Origin: Mycteria americana
Lineage: Eukaryota; Chordata; Aves; Ciconiiformes; Ciconiidae
Length of the DNA: 64,000 nt
NCBI RefSeq assembly: GCF_035582795.1
Contig: NC_134366.1
Span: 148,971,519 to 149,035,518, forward strand
Direction: 5' to 3'
Part shown: piece by piece, positions 23,346 to 36,000 of the stretch
Layout: each line of letters starts with the position of its first letter
Numbering within the stretch: the first letter of the stretch is position 1
Notes under the pieces: generated by a model
What the model saw: only the letters and a program-made list of their open reading frames with translations
Databases searched by the model: none
What the model was told of the DNA's origin: nothing
Made by a program: the position numbers and the translations under genes

Positions 23346-26300
23346 TATACTAGACCGTTTCCATGAATATTATCAGCCCAGTGTGTCAGTTTTGGCAAGA
23401 AGTTGCTCCCTATCACCTGCAGTTCTTCTATAAGGCATGCTCCTTATGGAGGAAGCCACAGAGCTGAATTCCTTCAGGATATGGAGCTCCCCTATGGATG
23501 AACGGTATAAGGATCTGACTGTTACACAAAAGGTTGTCTTACCTTCTGTGCAGGCCCCTCTTTTCAAGGCTAAAAGAGAGACAAAGGTAACAGAAATACC
23601 TCTCAGGTGCACAAGGGGATTATGTGTGATTTTGCAGCTTGCTCTATGAGGTTAGTCCCCCACGTTCCCCCTACGCTGCACCAGAAGAGCTCATGCGCTC
23701 GTTTTTGGATACAGCCTTCTCCCTTCTTGACACCCCCCCACGAGTGCTGGACTTGCTGCTGTGATTGCACCCACTGACCTGTTCAGGCACCAAATGACGC
23801 TGGTGGGGGGCTCTGAGTCCCAGCCTTACACAGCACTTAACGCGGGTCGGTGATGAGGAGCGTTAGCCTCACGGGATGCAGAATTAGGGCACCCATCCCT
23901 GGTTCAGGGTGTATTGAATAAGTAACCCCTGGGGCCAGTTGTCTTGAAGCTCGCTACACAGTGTCACCAAGCTAAGGGCTTTTGAGAATTTGAATGCCAT
24001 GCCTGCCTTCTGCCTACATGCTTCTCAAAGAGCCGAGGAAATACCTGACTTCAGCTGAGGGGAAACTAAATATTTTTGTTTGGCTAGTACCTCCCAAGGA
24101 ACGGATGCTTGGAGCCAACTAGCAGCAAGTTCGCTTGTCCAGTGAGCTTAATGTCTAAAAGCATTTAAAGGCTGTGTGGATTCAATCCTGTGTGTGTGAG
24201 TGTAGTCAAGACTGCACTGTGCCTACTACGGTCTGGGGCTTCGGGCACACGTCATCGTCCAGTTGAAGAGAGTGCTCCAAGCTCCGTTAGGTTTTATCAC
24301 TCTCCTCATGGCTTTTCTGTTTTGCCTGCTGACTTATCCCATCTACTTACCCATCTATTTTGCTTAATTTAAACCATACTGATGAACATACATCAGAAAG
24401 TGATCATCTGGGCAGCTCAACCAGCTACCGTAAAGGAGCTGCAACCTGTGGCAGCATTCTCTGCTCTTGCAAGGGGCAAGCCAGATCTCTTACTTGTGCA
24501 TTAAGAAAGTTTAGCATATCACTTCAAAACCCAACCAAAAATCTTTGAGATAAATATCAGCCTCTTTTCCCCATTTAGTGGAAGAGGCAAATCTTTTGTA
24601 CTAGCAGTCTTAGCTGTTTCTGTGTCGCTGCTGCCCGTATCAACGTGGACAGGGGAACAGCTTTGACAGCGCAGATAGAGCCCGAGCACCTCTTGTGGGC
24701 CTCACAGTTTAGATTTTTTTTTCTGTGCAGCATTTTGTAATGACTAACATTTGCCACGACTGTCTTAGTGTGTGTTTCTATGTGTAAAGCTCTCAGCCCA
24801 ACAAGAGTCCATCACAACTTTCAGCTTTGGAAACCTCTCTTTTATATCAGCAATGATAGCAAGCAGAAGGCACAACCATCCTGATTAATTAATCCCCATA
24901 CAGCACCTCCTAGCAACCAAAGGTTGTTTTCCTAACACTTCTAGCTGGGACTTGCAAGAGTATAACTTAACCACATGGGAATGCACTATCTCATTCTCAT
25001 GAGCTCAGAAGTCTTTAAAGGAAACATTACCTACCTCGATGCTTTCTCTGAGATGCCATCAGTGGCTGGACAGACAGCGTGACCAACAGACAGGCTAGTC
25101 ACAGCAGGCAGGAAGAGAAGGTCCGATGCCAAAATATGTAGTTACGATTAGCAACTCTTCCGTTCTCCCGAAAGGCTGATGAAGCCACCCAGTCAGACCT
25201 TGGCTGCAAATGTGTCTGCTACAGCAAATTACGAGGAATTTCAGAGCGCAAAATTGATGCCTTTCTGGAAGGCACCTAAAACACTGAATGCCTGTCACTG
25301 AGTTTGTACAGCACCAAGTGCCAACGAACAACCTGAGGCATGCCCATCCGTGATGCAGGGAAATTCACCACTTTCACGAGTGTTTGACACCCTGACATAC
25401 ACTGTCTGTGCAAGAGCAGTCTCCAGACCCCACATTACAACAGCACTGAAGCTTCCAGCACTGAAGCTTCCCAGATCTACTAGCGACTGCAACATGGCAT
25501 CCCACCCTTAAAACCGCTTTTAGCAATATGACATTAAATCTCTTCATCTGACTTGGCATTGCCAGGCTATTAAGGTGTTACTCCAGTATGTCTGTGACCT
25601 TGTCTTTTTAAGATGCATCTTTTACTAGAAAATCTTAGCTAAGCAAAGCTAGCAGAGAGAGTCATCTCAGCCATCCTGAAGCATGAGGAGAAAAGTAGCT
25701 GGCTCCAACGTTTACACTTGAGACAACCCAGTAGACTCTGCAAGCAATGCAGTTGATTTACCTCCAGTCACTGCTTTACATTGAAATGCATATCCACCTG
25801 CTGTGCTTCCCCAGCTACGGGAGGTCAGCGCACACAGTCTTTGCTGAATTTAATTAACATGAGGAGAAGAAATTTATATTATAATTAATTAATGTTCAAC
25901 ACTCAACATTACTGGGAAGTCTGAAGAGTGTGTTTATAACCAGTGGATCTCCAGGAAATAAGGATATACACAAAGGGAGACCATTTGGGATTAAGGGCCC
26001 TGCCTGGCGTCACATACTGGAGCATGAAGGTGCACTTGATGACTGGGACAACCTTAACAGCTGCAGATTAATTCTGCTAGCCAAGAGTGCACAGAAGGAC
26101 ATCTCAGGAGTCTGCACCAACGTTGCCAGTGATTATAAATGTATGTTTCTGTTCTAATGTTTGCAAATATTTTTTTTTTAATTCTAGAAATTCATTTTTT
26201 TAGTTCCGCATTTTAACATATTAAAATGCATTTTATTGTCACTGAACTCTTCTCTGGTATTGAGAGGGATGTCAAAGTGATCTGGGAAATGCTGGCGCTC

Positions 26301-29300
26301 CTCACTCCGGGCGTCACTGCATTACCCACTTAGGACGTTGGGGATGGTTCCTCATCAGACTTTCCTCCTCCGAGCAGCACGTCAAGTCAGTAACCACAAC
26401 AGCATCTTCTCTGCACACCTCCTCTCACACACGTTTCTAGCACCACAAATGTGCAAGTCTCCTCTGAAAAAGGACGGAGAAACCCTTTACCGGTGATGGC
26501 CTGCTAAACCATCGCTGAAAGTTGTTCCTCCTCAAGCCCGACCACTTGCAGCAGCGTTAGGTGGGAATCTTCTTGTGGCAGTGGGAAGGTACTCAGGTGG
26601 GTTCCCGCAGGGCACAGTTGGGTGTCAGAAAGCAGCAGCAAATAAGCCACCACACCTGGGCTGGGGTCTCGCTGGCAGCACCACCATGCAGCCTCCTGGT
26701 CCGCAGCCACGGCTACGGGGTACCAGGACAGCACTGAGGAGCTGGGCTGGAGGACAGGAGACAGCTGCCTTCTCTCCAAGGCAGTGCAAAGATCAGAGCT
26801 TCTTATCAGCACAACTCACTGGCACAACTGTTGTTTCTTGCAAATCGTGTACCGAATTCTTTAAATCAGACGTGGTAAGAACAAAGGGCCATATGTTTCC
26901 TGGCTTTGCAAATTATGTGGGTAGCTGGAAGAGTGGGGAGAAATTACTTTGAATATTGCCTGGTTGAAGGAAAGCCATTACTCTTCCCTTCTGCCGTGCC
27001 CAGGGGCTGGCATGAGTCCCCACTCCTCGACCCCAGCCCGGCTGCAGCCCCTCGCTGGCCATGGCCATGAGCAGGAGGGGTGCTCCCATGGCCAGAGGAG
27101 GAACTGGGGAGTGTAAAGGTGCTCAGCAGCACTGAGAGTGCATTATTCCCAGCAACTCATTTCCAGTCTAAGAGGAACAGCTGCTTACTGTAACTTCTCA
27201 TCCTCCTTCCCAGCTCCTGGTTTTTTGCTTCCTGATCTATTTGCCTGTATGTGCCCCGTGACCACAGTGCAGTAATGCAGCGTGCATCTTCTTCTAAGAG
27301 GCGCAGACTACCATTTGGAGAGAAAGGGTTCCCATTGCGGACGTCCTGCAGGGCTCAGCGGAAGCCTGTGGTGGCTCCAGACACGGCTCCTGTCAGGACA
27401 TGGCAGGCATTTCAGGTGGAGCCAGCGTGCCCAGGGAAACCTCCCTTTCCCAGCTACAGGGTACCGCAGCATCTCATGTCTGGGAAAGGCGGGAGCTACC
27501 TCTGCAGAGCTGTCCAGCCAGATTGTTCATCTGGGCGGCCAAACTGAATTCAAAACACAGCGGGGACTGTGGTCCAGCAGCCACCACCTTTGCAGGGGCA
27601 AGAAGTGATAAAGCTAGGGTTGCCCACAGCCAAGCCACCAGCTGGGGTGTTCACAGGGCAGCAGGTCTCAGCAGATGACTGCACTGTGGGTTGGAGCATC
27701 CCCTCTAATGATTCCCCCCCTTCCCCTCATGTCTCCCACAGGAGAAAATCTGCTGAGAGGCCATCCAGGGAGTAACCGGCTCCCACTTGCAGACTCTTTG
27801 CAGGAAGTCTCCAGGCCAGCTTCAGAGCTCAGGTTCAGAAGGACTTTGTTTCATTCCAGCTGGCAGCACAACCACCCTCATCCACCCCAAAACAGGACCT
27901 GCTGCTGACAACTGCTGGTAGCAGCCAGGGGCTGTACATTGGGTGATTAATTTTAACTTGTCATTAAACCTGCCTGTTCATCAGCCCCTTTGGCAGAGAC
28001 CATTTAAGAGCTGTATTCGTTCAAACACGAGCTCTCATCAGTCCCATCTCCAGGAGGCTCAGTAGGTTCTCCTGGGTCTGGGAAAAACAAAGCTTTGGCT
28101 AATAATAAACAACCTCTATAAGGGATTTCTCATCACCTGAAGTTATCTGCCTGGCATATTGCAGAATGAAATGGAAGCAGCACCCACTTTGAGAGACAAT
28201 TATCAATGATGCAAACAAATGTTTCCTTACATTTTACCAGACCACATTTTACCCTGTGGCCTTTCTCAGACAGTATTTTTTTGGTTCTTAGGAATGCACG
28301 TCAGATGTCACCACACTGAAATCAACCCAGCCAGGTTTGGCTTGGGTGCTGTAACAGATATATCTTAGTGGGATGTATACTATTCACACAGTGAGCACCC
28401 ACAGGTAGAATAGAAGCTGTCATATCTGAAGAGAGAAAATGAGCAAGACACACTAGTTTCAGATACCTTCCTTAGCAGGTCAGCCCTCTGTATCTTAAAC
28501 TGTGTTCTGTCTGCAGCTGAGCACTCCTAAGGTACGATGGCTCACAGGCATCAGGCAAAAGCAGCTGGAGAATGCCAGGCTTGCTTGAACTGGCTCTGAG
28601 CATATTCATGATTCAGAAAAAAAGCAAAGGGCCAAACTTGAAGCATTGTTCCTCTCCTACTCAATTCTTACTCAAGGATTTCAGGAGAAGTGTAGCCTGA
28701 AAGAAATTTTGTGTGTGGTCTCAAGATTTTATTGCCTAATTGTAATGCAGTAAGAATTAATTCTGTCCCACGGGACTCTGGCCCTCCCAAACGAAACACT
28801 AAGATCCTGGATCCTGATAGAATGATGCAAAGGGGCCAAATTTGGTAATGGATAGAGTTGGGACCTTCCATGGTCTTAACCACCACTGAGGGCACATCTG
28901 AAGGTTATAATGGGTTGTGATGGAGCAACCTCTTTGAACTATTACCAGGCATTGTACTTTAGAGAAGCCCTTAGGCTGCCTTAAGTTACTTACAAGATCC
29001 TACTGTCTTCTGCTGGCCCTGGAAATGAAAAGAACAGAGCAGTTCTATGCAGTCATTTCTGCTTCTCCCTCTTGGCTCGTAAGCAAGCCTTGGAGAAGGA
29101 TGCCAGCATCAGCCAGATTTGCAGAGACACAGGTGCTCTGCCACTCAGCATTACAGCACCAAGCCTTTTGGTGCCTCCCCCGTCTTCAGAACCCGTAGCC
29201 CCGAGTTAGGGGCACAGACACACTCTGCAACGCCTGGGGAGAGCTGGGTACCTCCACTGGCGTCCACAGATGTCTACAGCATCAGGAGAAAGACGCGAGG

Positions 29301-29819
29301 GCGTTCCCAGCCTTTTAATCATGGTGGCAAGTCTTTGGCAACAAACCACTGACCTGAGATTACCCTCAGGGAATTTATTGGTTCGGGTAGGTGTTCAGTG
29401 TGTTCAGATATTTGGCGGCTCAGCCTGCAGCTGCAGAGTGATTTTAGGACTCTGGGGTTTAGGTGCCTATAGCAGCACTAGGACAGCGCTTAGGTACCCA
29501 GATCCCTTTGCTGCCGTAACCCGTAGTGCCAGCACTCGGTTCCTCAGGACGTCAGACACCCACAGTCGGGTGCCTGCTGCACCTTGGATTGACAAACCGT
29601 GGTCTTTTACGTCAGTTACAAACCCTCAAAGCGCGCCCTTTCTTCGCTGGAAGGTGTAATCCCGTCACAACTCCCTTAGGACAGAGCTGGTCACCAGACC
29701 GACGTGTACCTCACTGATTTCAACACAGAAGTAGAGATCGTGCCTCACTTCCGTCTGGAAGCAGCAATCAGGTTCACCCAAGGTCTCCTTTGTAGCAAAG
29801 TCGCCTTCCCGGTCACAGC
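23346..29819. other. Intergenic sequence, including a GC-rich stretch at 26.5-27.9 kb
   Basis: No gene recognised. Around 26.5-27.9 kb overlapping open frames of 60-125 codons occur in several phases, again with high GC and no domain. A 15-bp perfect tandem duplication lies at 25441-25471. Part of 29.4-29.5 kb ('ggtttaggtgcctatagc') may be another old amniote repeat relic. Confidence 0.5.
25441..25471 (+). repeat. Two perfect copies of a 15-bp unit
   Basis: The unit AGCACTGAAGCTTCC at 25442-25456 is repeated exactly at 25457-25471. It is a small tandem duplication without other context. Confidence 0.95.
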
Positions 29820-30075
29820 ACTCCCGACGCACGGCAGGGATCCTGTGGCACCCTCGCCTCCGAGGGCTGCCTGGGGCCACCGCCCCGTAAGTCAGGGCTC
29901 CCCCGCCGAGGGCTCCGCAGCCTCCCGGCCCCGCGGGGGCAGGCACCCCGGCGGCAGGCACCCCAGCGCGGCGCGGCCCGGCGCGGCGGTCCCGCGAGCA
30001 GCTGCTGCCACCCGCAGGTCGCCCGGGCACAAGGCCTCTCCTTCCCGCGGCCTCGGCTGAACGCTGCCGCCGGAC
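29820..30075. promoter_or_regulatory. Orphan CpG-island-like patch
   Basis: I count about 26 CpG in the 180 bases from 29881 to 30060, against a CpG-poor background for thousands of bases on both sides. It includes blocks such as GCGCGGCGCGGCCC and a repeated GCAGGCACCCC. It sits immediately beside the CR1 insertion at 30080 and about 20 kb from either gene. CpG islands usually mark promoters, but no TATA, open gene or conserved exon is seen next to it. A donor-like CCC|GTAAGT lies at 29885/29886 on the plus strand. The function is unknown. Confidence 0.45.
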
Positions 30076-30079
30076 AAAC

Positions 30080-30748
30080 AGGATCACAGAACGCTTTGGG
30101 GACCTTTACAGGTCATCCAGTCCAACCCCCCCGCAAGAGCAGGGACGCCTTCCACTAGAGCAGGTTGCTCACAGCCCCGTCCAACCTGACCTTGAACGCT
30201 TCCAGGGATGGGGCCTCCACTACCTCTCTGGGCAACCCGTTCCAGTGCCTCACCACCCTCATTGTAAAAAATTTCTTTCTTAAATCCAGTCTAAATCTGC
30301 CCTCCCTTCGTTTAAAACCATTGCTCCTTGTCCTGTCACAGCAGGCCTTGCTAAAGAGTCTGTCCCCATCTTTCCTGTAGGCCCCCTTTGAGTACTGGAA
30401 GGCTGCTATAAGGTCACCCCGCAGCCTTCTCTTCTCCAGGCTGAACAACCCCAACTCTCTCAGCCTGTCCCTGTAGGAGAGGTGCTCCAGTCCTTGGATC
30501 ATTTTCGTGGCCCTCCTCTGGACCCACTCCAACAGCTCCATGTCCTTCTTGTGCTGAGGGCTGCAGAGCTGGACGCAGTACTGCAGGCGGGGTCTCACCA
30601 GAGCAGAGTACAGGAGCAGAATCACCTCCCTCGACCTGCCGGCCACGCTTCTTTTAACGCAGCCCAGGATACGGTTGGCCTTCTGGGCTGCGAGTACACA
30701 TTGTTGGCTCATGTCCAGCTTTTTGTCCATCAGTACCCCCAAGTAATT
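30080..30748 (-). mobile_element. CR1 LINE, 5'-truncated, with an open reverse transcriptase tail
   Basis: CR1 is the main non-LTR retrotransposon of birds. The plus strand begins with the reverse complement of the CR1 3' end (a single CACAGAA-type tail unit near 30084). On the minus strand 30742-30155 is open for 195 codons and reads as the C-terminal part of the CR1 ORF2 protein, ending [15 protein letters not shown]. Motif blocks such as [29 protein letters not shown] and [13 protein letters not shown] are typical. The element is cut off at its 5' side near 30748 and lacks the endonuclease and catalytic RT core, so it cannot move by itself. Confidence 0.93.
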
Positions 30749-32699
30749 AAAAGCAAACTCAGCAAAGACACCAGCCAGTATGATTCTTGCACCTTATTGG
30801 CATGCTAGCGTTGTTTGCCGTGGATGAGTCAAGGTTTTTAATCTAAAATGCTCTATGTAAGAGCAGGAGCGGAGGCAGCTCTGACACAGGTGGCACAGGC
30901 GCAGGAGGACCGTCAGGGCCGCAGTCCCATCACACGACCGGGTTTCAGGTCCAGGAATGAGGCTGCAGTGCAGACCTGCAGCCAGGGAGCAGCACACGCT
31001 CCCTCTCCGCTGCGTGATGCCTCAGCTCTCTGCCACCCAAAAACCTCCGAGCCTGGCACACCCGGGCAATCGGCCAGGCAGCTGCATCAGGCTTGCAGGA
31101 ACACAAAGCTCAAAACAAGCTGTGCCCGCCCCGGGAACGTGTTACCTGCAAGGACTGGAACTGCAAGAGGGAAACTGGAAACCAGAGCTAAAGAAGGAGG
31201 TGGCCTGAAGTCATCTTAATTCCCCACTTCCAAACCCCCAGGTAAATCCCCAGCTGGATTTAGACACTCACACCCTTACACTCCTCTTTCCCAGCAGTAA
31301 CAGCGCGTTTGCAGCTAGAGCCGCAGCTGTGGCCAAGGCTGGAAAAGAGTGCTGCGTCAAGCAATCTTAATTGCTTTTTAACAAGTGTTTTGCTTGCATT
31401 TATACCACCACGCACCACCCACATCAACTTGTACCGGCTGAGGGGCATAGGTCTTGACACAGTTGAGATGAGAGAGCGATGGGGGGGAAAAACTGCCAGT
31501 GCTGGGAGGCAGGGTGTTGCTCTGAAGGCAGGCGGTGTGCCTCCTCGCTTCCAGGGCCGCCGCGCTGCGGGAGGAGGGATGAGCTCAGCGGAGCAAACTC
31601 CGCTTCTGCCAGCCCTTTGTAGCCAGGGGGCTGGCTTTTACTGCCTAGCCATTAAACAAAAACCAATTTGAAGGTGGGCAAAATCTTTGTTCTTATTGCT
31701 CACCTGCTATAACTGTGATCTTTTCACCTCTGGGATACTTCTGTAATTCTCCTAGAAAGAGGAAAAGAAATTAATTGTCTGGAGACCACTTTTATTGGCA
31801 CATATAAGTGCAGAACTAAATAAGCTGTGTCCTGGGGGAAATTTTATGTCCTCTCGACAATGTACACTTAAGGCGACTGCTGGCGATAAGGATTTTTCTT
31901 GGAAGCTTCTTTCTAGAGGTTGCCTGCATGCTGAAGTAGAGAGCAAGCAGAAATTATTTTCCACACAAGTTTTGCTCATAAGAGTGTCAGGGTCAGCAAT
32001 AGTTTCATCTCCAACATGTTCTTCCCTCCTAATATTTGTCTGTTGGATCCTGAGACCATCACAGCTGCTAGGGAACAAAAGCTCCAGCAACATAATTTCT
32101 GGGCTGTGTTTAGCTTTCAAATCAAAATTGAGCTTTCAGAACTTGCAACACTTCAGCAGTTTCTTAAAGATCTTTTCAGGCCATTAAAGCTTGCAACATC
32201 CCTGGGAGGGGAGATACGGATTACTATTGCTTTTGGGTTATGCGTTTCTTTATGGTACAGCTACGCAAAACAAGACACACAGAGACTCAATGACGAGACG
32301 AAGAGTAGAGCCATTGCTAAAAGCAGCTTGAGGAAAGCTGGTGCTGCAGTTTCAAGTGGCTCCCCGGTTTATGCAACCTTCCACTGTTCATCTGCATGCT
32401 GCAGGCTCCTTGCTTAAACGCTGCCTTCTGGGAGCTGCCAGCACAGGTAGTAAAAGATCTCACAACCCTTTCCAGGCCGCTGACTTCATACTGGTGGTAA
32501 TAAGTTTCCCTCCACAAAGCAGGATTCCTGAATTCTTTCATCATATCAGATTTTAAAATCTCATTGTTCCTGAGCAGATTCTGTTGTCCTACGTCCCTCA
32601 CAGATTTTAGATCCCATGATGATGATAGTGAGTGACTGTTCGTCAGTCACAGACCTCACAGGGCTGTACTTTCTCCATAGGCCTAACACAGCCCAGGAG
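30749..32699. other. Intergenic sequence between two CR1 copies
   Basis: No gene recognised. Open frames of up to 130 codons on both strands have no domains. Confidence 0.55.
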
Positions 32700-33018
32700 A
32701 TCATTCACATTGGAAGGAGCCTTTGAAGGTCATCTAGTCCAACCCTCTACTCAGAGCAGGGCCATCTTCAACGTTAGATCAGGTTGCTCAGGATTTTGTT
32801 CCGTCCAGTTTTGAAAACCACTGAGGATGAAGCTTCCACAGCCTTCTGGGAGGCCTCTTTCAGTGTTAATCTCTTTTGCTGTGGTTTTTTTTCTTTTCTT
32901 TTCTTTATATTCGGTCAGAGTTTTTCCTTCTGCAGTTCATAACTGTGGGCTCTTATCCTTTTGTTGTGCACCTCTGACAAGAGTTCAGATCCGTCTTCTC
33001 TCTAAACCCCAGGTCAGA
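32700..33018 (-). mobile_element. Old CR1 LINE 3' fragment
   Basis: The plus strand carries 'ggtcatctagtccaaccctc', 'gagcagggccatcttcaac', 'ggttgctcaggattttg' and 'tgtgcacctctgacaagag', the words of an older CR1 subfamily read from its 3' end. It has many substitutions and a T-rich insertion near 32880-32920. No open frame remains. It is older than the copy at 30 kb. Confidence 0.8.
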
Positions 33019-36000
33019 TGTCTGACCCCCCCCATACAGCCAAGCGTTGCAGGCAATTTGGTTAATTTATCTTCACACCACTGCTATGAGATGAAGAGTT
33101 ACTAACCACACTTATGAGGTGGAGCATAGAGACTAAAGACAGCAACTAAAAGTCAAAGAAATGAAAAGTCAAAGACATTCACTAATTTGGAATGCCCCGT
33201 TAAGATAAACGGTACCAGATTTCCATATACGTAGAAAGCACAAATTCTGTTTCACATCGGCTGCAACTCAACTTATTCCCAGATCACTGTCCGTCCTCTT
33301 AGCGGGATGAAACAAGGAAATGGAAAATGTGTTCCTGCAAGACACCATTGCGATGCATATGTACAAGGCTGTTAAACATCCACAAGGCAACGTTAATCCC
33401 AAAGCCTGCAGCTTGCAAAATAGTATCTGTATCCTTTAAGAGGTCACGCTGCAACGAAGGCTGCAAACATTTTCGTCTGGATCATGCTTTTAAATTTCCA
33501 GTCATTCACAAATGAATAGCAAAGAGAATTCAATGACTCTAAAAGCTTATAGGTGTCAGCTGAGAGGAAACAATAGCTTTACCAGTGACTTCATGGGCAT
33601 TTGCCAAGAGCAGGAGAATGGTGAGACTTGGGAATCACAGGGTCCATTACAGGATCTGCAGGAGAGCATCCTCCCTCCTTTCACCAAACTCAATTGTTCT
33701 TTCTTTTTAGTAGCAGTATCTGGTTCCAACCTTGATTTCTCCACCATCTCATCCCCACCCATCCTGCTTGCTTAGCAGGACCTGGCCTTCTTTGGCTTCT
33801 CTACCTGACTTTATACCCCAACTTAGCCTTTGCCTGCCCATTCTCAGCCCTCCCTCCTACCTGTCCATCTCCTTGCTCCCCTAGGTGCCCTCCACTTCCT
33901 TGTCTATCTCTGTGCCAATCCTGATCTCACCGGTTTCCTTACCCCATACCACCTTGGGTCTAGTCTTACTGCTCTGACCTGGTTCTTCTTCCTCCTTGAG
34001 GCAGATGGGATGCGGCTAGGCTGATTTAGCACACAGAGGAGACAGTTCCTTGCTGTCAGCTGCTGCATTTGTGCCCTGCCCAGCAGAGAGCAACTGGAAG
34101 CAAGAATTACAGAGAGAATCCCTTGAAACAACTCAGGTCGGACTGCATTCAGTCACTCTGTGGAATGTGGTGTATTCAGGGCCTGATCACAGGTAAAAGC
34201 TATGGGGGAATGCAGCTTGCTCAAACTGGTAAAATCTAGCAGTTCTGAGTCTCGTACAAGCCTGGTGTGGAAGAAATCAGGAGACATTTTAGCTGCTCAA
34301 AAGGAAGAAGTCCTTACCGTACGTATTCCTACTGCCTTTTTCTTGCAAATATTTATAAACTGGTGCAGATTCTACGGGGAACAGTGAAAAACATGCTAAT
34401 ACAGAAGTCATGCCTTTTCCTCCCATCTCTTCCCACCTCTATTTTAAGTCCTAATTCAAAATATGAAGGCAAGAAGGCATTTCAGCAGAAGGGTTTCCAG
34501 TTCTGGAATAAGGACAAAACAAACTGTTTTCTCCTGCCCACAGTCTTAGGAACAGATCAGCCATTTTTGCTGAAGCTTTTGACCCAACACAAACATAAAT
34601 CAGCCTGGCAGCAGAAAATTGATGGGGGGGGCGGAATTTAGTCCAAACAGGAAAATTGTAACAAACGAATGAGAAAAGTGCTGTATAGCACAAAGTGCTG
34701 GCCAGCTGTAGTGTTAGGAAGTACTGCGAAGGCCTTCTACATTTGTAGTACATACATCAAATATGTCATTAGCACGAGCAACCCACAAAGGTTCATCTAC
34801 TTAACTCAATGATTTGGGCATCTAATCCAGATCCCAAGCCTGCAAGGTTTTGCATAAGCCTTGACTCCTGCACAGAGCTCTGTTGACTCGATGAGGCTGT
34901 GGAGACCCGTGTGTCCAAACCAGCTACAGGACAGGACAGGACGAACACCCCATCAAAGGCAACACCTCCCAGCTGGCAGGAGGAAATTTCAGGCTGCACT
35001 TCTCTGTTGAGCAAACTCCATGCCTCAGAAGGAACCTTGAAAAGTCAAGGGTCAGGAGGGAGCTCACTGTTACGTGACATAACTCACACTCTGGAAAACT
35101 AAAGCCTGGGCCAAGGCAGCCATAATGAAGAGAGGGAAAAGATCTTTGGCTAATGGACAGAAAATACCCCCAAAGCTAGCTTGCAGGGGCATAGGCTTTT
35201 GTCACAGTGGCTGACATTTTGCCTATTTGGAAGGAAATGAATTAGAAGAGAATGAAGAGCATATGTTGGCAAGTGGGTGTAAATCAAACTAAGCAAACAA
35301 AGGAGCACAGGGAGAACTCAGGCTGACATCAAGGCTGAAAGAGAAGAAGCTGGAAGCAGCAACAGCTGCAGAGGCTTTTAGACAGACATATTGCCTTCAA
35401 TCAGCTTAGATTTCCACATGTTGATGAAAAGCCAGGTGAAAGGTAGCAGCAACCAATGCACCTAACTAGAGAAGTTTCTAGCAGAATACACACAAGCTGG
35501 TTGCAGTGTTCAGGATTACTTCTCTGGGTCCTGACTCGTGGTGCTTGTGCAAACACGTATTGCTCCTCAAGAGTGGAACGCTGCGTCATACATTATAAGT
35601 CCGATAAGTACCTATGTCTACAAAAGCAGTCTCGCTTTTGTACTAAGTAATAGCACCCAAGGCCTTGTTAAAAACAGATTTCAATTCAGCTTATTCTTCA
35701 GTTACTCTATAAAGCCAAAAGTGGTTTTCCTCATTGTTCTTTATAGCCTTCCCAGATCTTCTAGCCACAAACACATCATTTATTTAAGCCGCACATAAAC
35801 AACCATGATTTACGTCAACTTTTCATTCAATGGAAAGGACATGAAAGAACTACTTTCCTTCTGTGTGTTACTTGCCTGCAAGGGCTGGAGTGTCTCTGCA
35901 AATTCCTGGTGGTAACCCCAAGTAGTTGTCAAAGCTTGTTCCATATTTGGCATTTTAAGAAATCCCCGTGAGTCTATTCCATTACAGAATCATTCAGTCA

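Noticed and set aside
26504..27908. Cluster of overlapping open frames on both strands
   Set aside because: High GC lowers stop frequency. No phase is favoured and no domain is seen.
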